Positions 56,866 through 64,000 of a DNA stretch of 64,000 nucleotides are shown here, piece by piece. The notes below the pieces were generated by a model. The model was given only the letters and a program-made list of their open reading frames with translations, did not search any database and was not told where the DNA came from. The DNA is from Eucalyptus grandis (taxonomy: Eukaryota; Streptophyta; Magnoliopsida; Myrtales; Myrtaceae): contig NC_052618.1 of NCBI RefSeq assembly GCF_016545825.1, positions 11,523,398 to 11,587,397 of the forward strand, written 5' to 3'. Position 1 is the stretch's first letter, and every line of letters starts with the position of its first letter. The position numbers and the translations under genes were made by a program.

Positions 56866-57860
56866 ATGGCTAGTATGTTGGCTCCGGACTAGTAGAAGGG
56901 CAAAGCAATACTGCACCACCTTACTTTGATGGAAAAGATTACAACATATGGAAAAACAAGATGAAAGCATTCCTAAGATCAAAGGATCCTCTGAAATGGG
57001 ACGTTGTAGAAAAAGAATCATTCCTAAAGCTGCATCTGTCTCGAAAGAGGAAAGATGTTGTTGAGTCTAGCGAAATGACTCGGGAAGAGAAAATCAAGAG
57101 ACAAGCTCTTGATGCAAAAGCAATTTATTCTTTATATTGTGTTTTATCCCCTACTGAATATAACAGGATATCTTCTTGTGTTATAGCTAAAGAAGTCTAG
57201 GATATATTACATATTACCTATGAAGGAACCGATCGAGTGAAAGAGACTAGAATCAACATTCTCCTCGGTCAATATGAAGCCTTCAAAATGAAACCAGGAG
57301 AATCTATAACGGAGATGTTCAGTTGCTTTACAGAAATCGTGAATGGTCTTGAAAACCAAGGTCAACCAATTTCTGATCCCATGAAAGTAAACAAGCTACT
57401 GTGTGGACTCTCCAAGGATTGGAATCACATAAAGACCTCAATCGAGAGAGATCCAAAGAATCATGCCACTATCTTTGATGAGTTGGTTGGGACTCTTCAG
57501 TCTTATGAAGTGGAACAATCAATGAAGACGAAGATCCTAAAGGTAAGAAATCCATTGCGTTAAAATCTAATGATGATTCGATGTTACGACTCGAAGATGA
57601 TATGGATGATGAGGAACTTGCACTCATGATAAGAAGATTCAGAAAACTGAACAGAAAAGGAAGAAGATTCAATCCAAAGAAACAAAGTTTTCAAAAGTAA
57701 CAGACTAAGTCTGTTGAGGATGATGAATCAAACAAGGATGTAGTTTGCTTTGAATGTAAGAAGAAGGGACACATCAGACCCAACTGTCCTCTTCTGAGAA
57801 AGAAGAAAGGAAAAACTGAAAAGTACCGAAAAGCTCTTAAAGCTGAAACCTAGAGTGATA
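56866..57860 (+). pseudogene. Copia gag with zinc knuckle
   Basis: Translation starts MASMLAPD and hits a stop. It then reads PPYFDGKDYNIWKNKMKAFL, ALDAKAIYSLYCVLSPTEYN and, after another stop near 57200, ILLGQYEAFKMKPGESI and LLCGLSKDWNHIKTSIE, the capsid-like UBN2 region. CFECKKKGHIRPNC at 57746-57787 is a CX2CX4HX4C knuckle. At least two stops or shifts interrupt it. The protein would package the element's RNA. Confidence 0.9.
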
Positions 57861-58019
57861 CAGAATGTGAAGAAAGTGATGATGAATATGCCAATATATG
57901 TCTGATGGCATAATCGGATTCAGATTCAAATTCCGAGACAGATTCAGACTCAGAAAGCGAATTTGAGAAAATATGGGTACTAAAGAAGGTTTAAGTTTCT
58001 TTTTTAAATGCAGGTCACT

Positions 58020-58200
58020 ATCAAGAAAATGTAAAATGGTATATGGATAGTGGATGCTCAAGACACATGACGAGACTCAAATTACTTCATAAAGATTGTT
58101 CGAGTAAATGGTGGGAAAGTCTCTTTAGGAGGAAACAAAAAGGAAAAATTGTGGGATTTGGAACTGTAAAGATTGAAATCTCACAATCAGCAATGTTTCC
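58020..58200 (+). pseudogene. Copia protease region
   Basis: VKWYMDSGCSRHMTRL contains the D-S-G catalytic motif of the retroelement aspartic protease. A frame change follows within about 60 bp. Confidence 0.75.
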
Positions 58201-58359
58201 TTAGTGGAAGGCTCAATTACAATTTGCTCAGATAGTCAGCTATGTGATACTGGTTTCAAAATCAACTTTCAAGAGGGAATATGTTCTGAATTAGTAAAGA
58301 TTCTACTCGAGTCATTCATGGGTCGAAGACATGGAAATATCTACCTCTTGGATGTGAAA

Positions 58360-59340
58360 CCAGATGAATCACAATGTCTAATATCAATCCAAGACGAAGC
58401 AAACTTATGGCACGAAAAGCTTGGGCACGTCAACATGAAGCAAATAGCCAAAATCTCAAAGAAAGAAGCTTGTTCGAGGTCTACCCAATTTATCATACCA
58501 AAAGTCTAATCTATGTACACCATGTATATTGGGAAAACATGTAAGAAATTCCTTTAAACCAATAAATCAAGTTTCCACTAACGGTGTACTGCACTTCAGC
58601 ATATGGATCTTTTTGGACCAACCGAGAACACAAAGCATTGGAGGTAAAAAATACCGCCTAGTAATTGTGGATGATTACTCACGATTTACTTGGGTATATT
58701 TCTTGGCAAGTAAGTCTGAAACTTTCTCTTACTTTGAAAAATTTGCTAAAAGGTTCAAAATGAAAAAGGATATGTTATCTCGAGTATAAGAACAAATCAT
58801 GGAGGTGAATTTGAAAATCATGATTTTACAAAATTCTGTGATAAATCTAGTTTTCAGCATGTATTCTCCTTTCCATATACTCCAGAGCAGAATAGAGTTG
58901 TGGAAAGAAAGAATAGATCTCTTCAAGAAATGACTAGAACTCTTTTAATTGAAAGTAACATCTCTTCACGTTTTTGGGCTGAAGCAGTTTCTACATCATG
59001 TTACACTATAAATAGAGTTTTTCTAAGGCCTATTATGGAAAAAAAAACCCTATGAACTATTCAAAGAAAAGAAGCCTATTGTTTCATATTTTCATGTATT
59101 TGGATGCAAATGTTTTATACTGAAAAATGCAAATGATCGAGTTGGTAAGTTTGAAGAAAAGTCAGATGAAGGCATCTTCCTTGGATATTCAACCACAAGC
59201 AAAGCGTACAGAGTCTACAACAAGAAGACTCAAACGGTGGAAGAATCAATGAATGTTAAATTCCAAGACTCTATGCAAAATGAATCCATTCGGACTCATC
59301 TTGAAGAATCTCGAACTCAAGCTCGAAATCTACAAAGTCT
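58360..59340 (+). pseudogene. Copia integrase
   Basis: LWHEKLGHVNMKQIAKISKK is the GAG-pre-integrase HHCC segment. KKYRLVIVDDYSRFTWVYFL carries the first catalytic Asp. At about 58795 the second motif reads RTNHGGEFEN, with Asn where the catalytic Asp normally stands. PEQNRVVERKNRSLQE carries the Glu. A frameshift near 58785 separates the first and second motifs, so the enzyme is dead on two counts. Confidence 0.9.
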
Positions 59341-59529
59341 AAAACAGCTCAGACTTTGAAGGACCAAAGAACAAGTGATCATTGAAGATTCAAGTGAAGG
59401 AAGTGACCATCACTCGACAAATTAACTAGCAACTGGAAACATAAGTCCAGTCATCCCAAAGATCTTATTATTGGCGACATCAATGAAGGAATTCGCACAA
59501 GATCTAAAAGGCGCGAAAAGTCTAGTGTT

Positions 59530-60470
59530 GTGGCTCTTGTTTCTGAAATAGAACCCAAAAGCATAGAAGAAGCTTTATCTGATGAAAGCTGGATTGAAGC
59601 TATGCAAGAAGAGCTAAGGCAATTCAGTATTAATGATGTCCGGGAATTGACTCATAAACCAAAAGGTAAGTCTTTATTGGAGCTAAATGGGTTTTCGGAA
59701 CAAGATGAACGAAAAAGGAAAAGTCATAAGAAACAATGCAAGACTCGTGGCCAAGGGATACACACAAGAAGAAGGGATAGACTATGACGAGACTTACGCA
59801 CCGGTAGCAAGGTTAGAAGCAATTCGATTATTACTTGCTTTTGCTTGTTATAAGAATTTCAGGTTATTCCAAATGGATGTCAAAAGTGCCTTCCTAAATG
59901 GATTCATCCAAGAGGAAGTCTATGTGGAACAACCACCTGAGTTTGAAGACCCAAGAAAACCAGATTCAGTATTCAGACTCAAAAAGGCTTTATACGGCTT
60001 GAAACAAGCTCCTCGCGCTTGGTATGACAAACTAAGTAAGTTTTTAATTGAAAATGGATTTGTTAAAGGTAAAGTAGACATTACTCTTTTCATTAAAAGA
60101 GAAAGCAAGAGTTTTCTACTTGTTCAAATATATGTCGATGATATTATTTTTGGATCATCTAATGAAAGTCTCAGGCAAGAAATTCTCTAAGACTATGCGG
60201 GATGAATTTGAAATGAGCATGATGGGTGAGTTAACCTTCTTCCTTGGACTTCAAGTAAAACAACTGAAGGAATGAACTTTTATTTATCAAGAAAAATATG
60301 CTAATGATATTGTGAAGAAGTTTGGACTGGACAATTGCAAAAAGGCCGATATACCAATGTCAAGCTCCGTGAAGATAGATAAAGATGAAGGAGGAAAGAA
60401 AGTCGACCAAAAGTTATACGGGAGTATCATCGGTTCACTTCTTTATCTTACGTTTTAGACGACATTTTGT
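59530..60470 (+). pseudogene. Copia reverse transcriptase
   Basis: EALSDESWIEAMQEELRQF and, after one frameshift near 59690, [21 protein letters not shown] text, [37 protein letters not shown] and [15 protein letters not shown]. The last holds the YVDD catalytic motif intact. It shifts frame again at about 60190. This is the best-preserved domain of the element. Confidence 0.92.
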
Positions 60471-61080
60471 TTAGGGTTTGCATTTGTGCCGATTTCAAGC
60501 AGACCCTAAAGAATCACATTTAAATGCTGCAAAAGCGTATTATCAAATATATTGCATCAACTTCAAGCTTCGGTCTCTAGTATCCTAAAAGGGAGACTTT
60601 ACTCTTCTTGGGTACTTAGACGCAGACTTAGCCGGATGCAGAGTTGATAGAAAGAGCACCTCAGGTACCTGTCAACTACTTGGAGGCAGGACAGTGTCTT
60701 GGTTTTTAAGAAAGCAAAGTACAATAGCTCTCTCTATAGCAAAAGCAGAATATGTAGCTCTTGGAAGTTGCTGTTCACAAATTCTGTGAATAAAACAACA
60801 GCTAAGAGACTTTGGAATTGAAGATTCATGCACGAGATTAAATGTGACAACACCAGCGCTATCAATCTCACCAAAAATCCAATTCTTCACTCAAGAGCAA
60901 AGCATATAGAGATTCGACATCACTTCATTAGAGATCATGTTCAAAATGGAGAAATTACGATTTAGTTTGTTGACTCAAAGAACCAACTTGCGGATATATT
61001 TACAAAACATTTGGAGAAAAATCAATTTGAAATTATCCGTTCCAGACTCAACATTTTGAGATTCGAAGAAGTTAAAGTCT
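60470..61080 (+). pseudogene. Copia RNase H
   Basis: The expected order is visible in mixed frames: a YLDADLAG-R-DRKSTSG-like stretch (about 60610-60670), CQLLGGRTVSWF, SIAKAEYVAL, IKHIEIRHHFIRDHV-like text and LADIFTKHLEKNQFE near the end. Multiple stops interrupt it. Confidence 0.85.
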
Positions 61081-61499
61081 AGAGATTCTCAGACTCAGAC
61101 ATATAAGACTTTGACTACAAGACTTTGATTGTAAGTTATTCTCTCTCTAATCTCATCTTTAAAAGGTACGTCCATCAACCGTGTTGATTATTGTTATCTC
61201 AACCGCTATCTTTAATTGACGAGATTATTGCATCGTTTCCTTTAGATAAAGAAGTAATTTTGAAATGACCATTTTTCGAAAAAGGCAGTTATTTTTTCAA
61301 AAAGGTATCTTTTCACTTTCCATTACGACGATTGGTATCCCCTTCTTTCGACCGTCTTATATACATCGGTTTTCTCTTCGCTTAACTCCAAAACCCTAAA
61401 AAGCACCAATCTTCAATTCTGTTTTCTTCTCTTGTTTAATCTTCGAAAAGTTGTCATCTTTCTTGGGAAAGTCAAGCAAGGAATCTTTCAAAGACTAAG

Positions 61500-63350
61500 A
61501 AAGATGTCGTCTTCAAGAAAGTCATCGAGGATCGCAAGCGAGGGGACCACGGCAAATGAGTGAGGGGCCTACGCACTTCGATCTCACCAAGAAGAAGTGT
61601 CTCCAAATCAGCAGCAGAGCCCACAACATTCTCAAGCAATGCGTCATTCTCCTCCATCTAGTCCTCAAGATGTTGATCATCATCAAAATGAAGAAATCAT
61701 TGAAGATGCGAATCTGTAAGAGTTCAAAGGCCCTCTTTTATTTATAAGTCAGTATCGTGCTTTAAAAGGGAATGGCACTCCATTAAACTATGTGGATGAT
61801 TTTCTTAAGGACAAAGGCTATGGAAATGAATATATCTTTTTGCGAAAAATGGAAAGTTTGGGAATTGCTCGTAAGGGGGTGGCAGAAGAATCCCTTGCGA
61901 ATATCCCAAGTGACCCTTGTGATTGGGGATTTAATCCGGTGGATGGAAATGATGATGACAAATTATACAGCGAATTTCAGCCAAGAATGGGAATTGCGGC
62001 AGAAAATCGAGGAAAAATGGGAGAGTTGTTTAGATCGAAGGAACAGAAGGATCTATACTCAAAATTGCTGAAGCGTGGGGTGATAAACCCTAGGAGTGTG
62101 GATTTTGACTTTCTGAATGCTGTAAATGTGAACTTAAGGAAAAAGTTCGGTCATCTTCAACTTAAGAAATTCTGCTTTGACACCACAGAGGCCTATCCTC
62201 AACTAACTGCATATTTCTATTCAAATCTTAGTTTCTTGGATGTGAATAGATTCTCCTTCAGTGTCAAAGATCAAGACTTTGTTGTGGTTATGGATATGCT
62301 GGCAGATGTGTTAGGAGTTGAGAGAGGAAGATATCAATGGATCAAAGTTTCTATTGCTCGTACTACTTTGGAACTTGTTAAGGATAGGAGGACAGAGGGA
62401 AAGATTTCCTATTCAAGGATGAGTGCATTTAACATCTTGCTGCACAAAATTGTAATCAATTGCCTCAGACCGAAATTAACTTCCAAGACTGATGTCTCAA
62501 GTTCAGAGGCAAAGCTAATGTATGCAATCATCACTTGGAAAAGGTTTTCTCTTCCTCACACTGTTATGTTCCACATGTATAGAGCTGTGATGAAGGACAA
62601 ATGACAACTTCCTTATCCAGGTCTTGTGACGAAGTTATTCAGACATCTAAACATTCAGCCTCCGCAAATTCTTTGTGCTCGATCGTGCAATCATATGGTG
62701 GTAGGACTGAAAATAGTGACCAAGATGCGTCTGAAGGAACTAAGCAAGGCATTGGAGAAATTTAAGGAGAAGACTCTACCAAATCTCATCAATTCTCTTC
62801 GCAAGAAAAAAAGAAAAGGAAGGAACCCATGGATGCTCCATCCAAGAGAAGAAGAGCTCTCCTCGTTGATGATGAAGATGATGAGGAAAACATCACTATT
62901 TATGCTTTGAAGAATCTCAGTCGATCTGTTCAGAGAAAGAGTCGAATGGCGATTTAAGAAAGAGCAGAGAAAGAAGCAGAGGAAAAAGAAACGGAGGAAA
63001 AAGAAACGGAGGAAAGAGAAGAAGAAGAAGAAGAAAGAGATGCTGAGCAAAAGAGAGTTGAAAAAGAAGAAGAAGAAGAACATGAGGAGCACTCTCCACC
63101 TGAAGGCATGAACACAGGGGGAGACCAAGAGAAAAGAGGAATATCTTCAAATCCCCAACCAAGTGAGGGAGTCACGATCCCAAACAGATCCAAAGGATAT
63201 TTATGCCTCTCAGTTTCTTGAGGAAGGTCATGAGGTTTCTTCGCCAAATCTGCGTGATTATGCTGATATACCATCGTCTGCATTTACTCCATCAAATCGT
63301 GCTAACGCCAAAGATGCGCACCGACAATTCAGCGTGACTTTCGCAGAGTG
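61500..63350 (+). pseudogene. Extra 3' ORF: plant 'transposon protein' domain plus acidic coiled region
   Basis: Between pol and the polypurine tract lies a second coding region. The main open piece (61792-62604, 270 residues) contains LLKRGVINPRSVDFDFLNAV, KKFCFDTTEAYPQLTAYFYS, DQDFVVVMDMLADVLGVERG and YAIITWKRFSLPHTVMFHMY. This matches the pattern of the 'putative plant transposon protein' domain (Transposase_32, PF20167 by memory). Downstream, 62880-63110 encodes a very charged Glu/Lys coiled segment. Stops at 62604 and about 62955 break it. SIRE elements carry an env-like ORF at this spot; I see no clear membrane segment or signal peptide, so I do not call it env. Confidence 0.7.
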
Positions 63351-63960
63351 ATGGATATTCTCTTGGAGATGCAAGGTCGAGATATATGCATTGGGATGTG
63401 AAGTTCGGAACTTGCGAATGCAGTCAAGTCTCTTTGGGTTCATTAAATGATCAAATCCAAGCCCTTTCTCTTGATTCAGGCTAATGCTAAGGGTGAGGAT
63501 GTTGCTCAACTGAAGGAAGACTTGAAAAGACTGGAAAGCATCGTTCAGTCGATGGGAGATTTCCAGGCTTGTTCGTGTTCCCAAGAATCATTGACTTCAT
63601 TTTCATCTCAATTTTTTTTATGCTGACAAAAAGGGGGAGAGTTGTGAGACTTGAAAAACTTTGAACTTAAATTTGTCGAACTTTTGGCTTGTTTGGTTTG
63701 TGGTTTGTTTTGACTTGACTTTTGAGTCATGTGTGTCTGGATGTGGACTAAATTAGGATTTGGATTTGACTACTTATTATTAACTACTATTGATATCTTA
63801 TGGATGGCTTTATTGCATACTGGACTAATCTATTTTCTGTGGTTGCAGATTCTAGTGTTATTCATTTAGCCATTTATCTCTATAAGATATGCATATGTGT
63901 TTGAGAAATGTTTTGCGAGGTCAAAGTTTTTCCAAATCTGCAGAAAGTTTTGTCACCATC
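63351..63960 (+). other. Untranslated 3' region of the copia element
   Basis: It contains a second polypurine-like AAAAAGGGGGAGAG (63626-63639) about 335 bp before the one at the LTR. SIRE-group elements often carry duplicated tracts here. Confidence 0.55.
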
Positions 63961-63973
63961 AAAAAAGGGAGAT
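63961..63973 (+). other. Polypurine tract
   Basis: AAAAAAGGGAGAT lies directly before the TGTTGGAG start of the 3' LTR. Confidence 0.8.
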
Positions 63974-64000
63974 TGTTGGAGAAATCCTCTCGAAGTATTT
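63974..64000 (+). repeat. Start of the 3' LTR (truncated by window end)
   Basis: It begins TGTTGGAGAAATCC, a standard LTR start right after the polypurine tract. The remainder lies outside the window. Confidence 0.8.

Larger units (their letters stand above)
55990..64000 (+). mobile_element. SIRE-like Ty1/copia retrotransposon with an extra 3' ORF
   Basis: In order: 5' LTR (end at 56807), PBS 56810-56820, gag, zinc knuckle, protease, integrase, reverse transcriptase, RNase H, a long extra ORF region (61500-63350), polypurine tract and the first 27 bases of the 3' LTR. Copia order plus a large post-pol ORF is the SIRE/Maximus plan. Several frameshifts and stops are present, but the domains are well preserved, so the copy is younger than the minus-strand copia at 18-23 kb. 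The 3' end is cut by the window. Confidence 0.9.

Noticed and set aside
61500..63350. Calling the extra copia ORF an envelope gene
   Set aside because: No signal peptide, membrane segment or fusion-like region is visible, and the motifs fit the plant 'transposon protein' domain better.

Overview
The window looks like nuclear DNA from a eudicot plant. It has spliced genes with GT-AG introns, an EamA/WAT1-family transporter, a plant cell-wall beta-xylosidase, Ty1/copia and Ty3-type retrotransposons, several MITE families and a fragment of plant mitochondrial small-subunit rRNA. A woody eudicot (Myrtales-like) is plausible, but I cannot prove it from the sequence. About a tenth of the window is recognisable host gene; most of the rest is transposon-derived or AT-rich intergenic DNA.

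Layout. 0-3.8 kb: the 5' part of a large, decayed Ty3-type LTR element on the minus strand (about 2-kb LTR, leader, frameshifted DUF7745-like ORF). 3.8-7.1 kb: a WAT1-like pseudogene between two inverted copies of a ~270-bp sequence; its first exon carries a perfect 41-bp inverted repeat. 7.1-14 kb: MITEs, AT-rich repeats and a mitochondrial rRNA insertion. 14.4-17.1 kb: an apparently intact seven-exon WAT1-related transporter gene, the paralogue of the pseudogene. 18.2-23.2 kb: a decayed copia element (minus) with both LTRs, then a J-domain fragment. 24.6-25.8 kb: inverted-repeat MITEs. 26.7-28.1 kb: intronless DPH1. 30.7-41 kb: tandem duplications, a foldback, a hAT-type MITE with an 8-bp target duplication and other repeats. 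41.75-46.3 kb: a seven-exon BXL4-type beta-D-xylosidase. 47.9-55.7 kb: MITEs, a duplicated BXL4 tail, a copia remnant and microsatellites. 56-64 kb: a SIRE-like copia element (plus) whose 3' LTR begins at the window edge and which carries an extra ORF resembling the 'putative plant transposon protein' domain.

How the genes relate. The three intact genes act in unrelated processes: small-molecule membrane transport (WAT1-related), translation (diphthamide on eEF2) and cell-wall xylan remodelling (BXL4). The strongest candidate for something new is the hairpin in the WAT1 pseudogene: one arm is the perfect antisense of 25 nt of the intact WAT1 gene 10 kb away. This fits the inverted-duplication model for young small-RNA loci, but expression is unproven.
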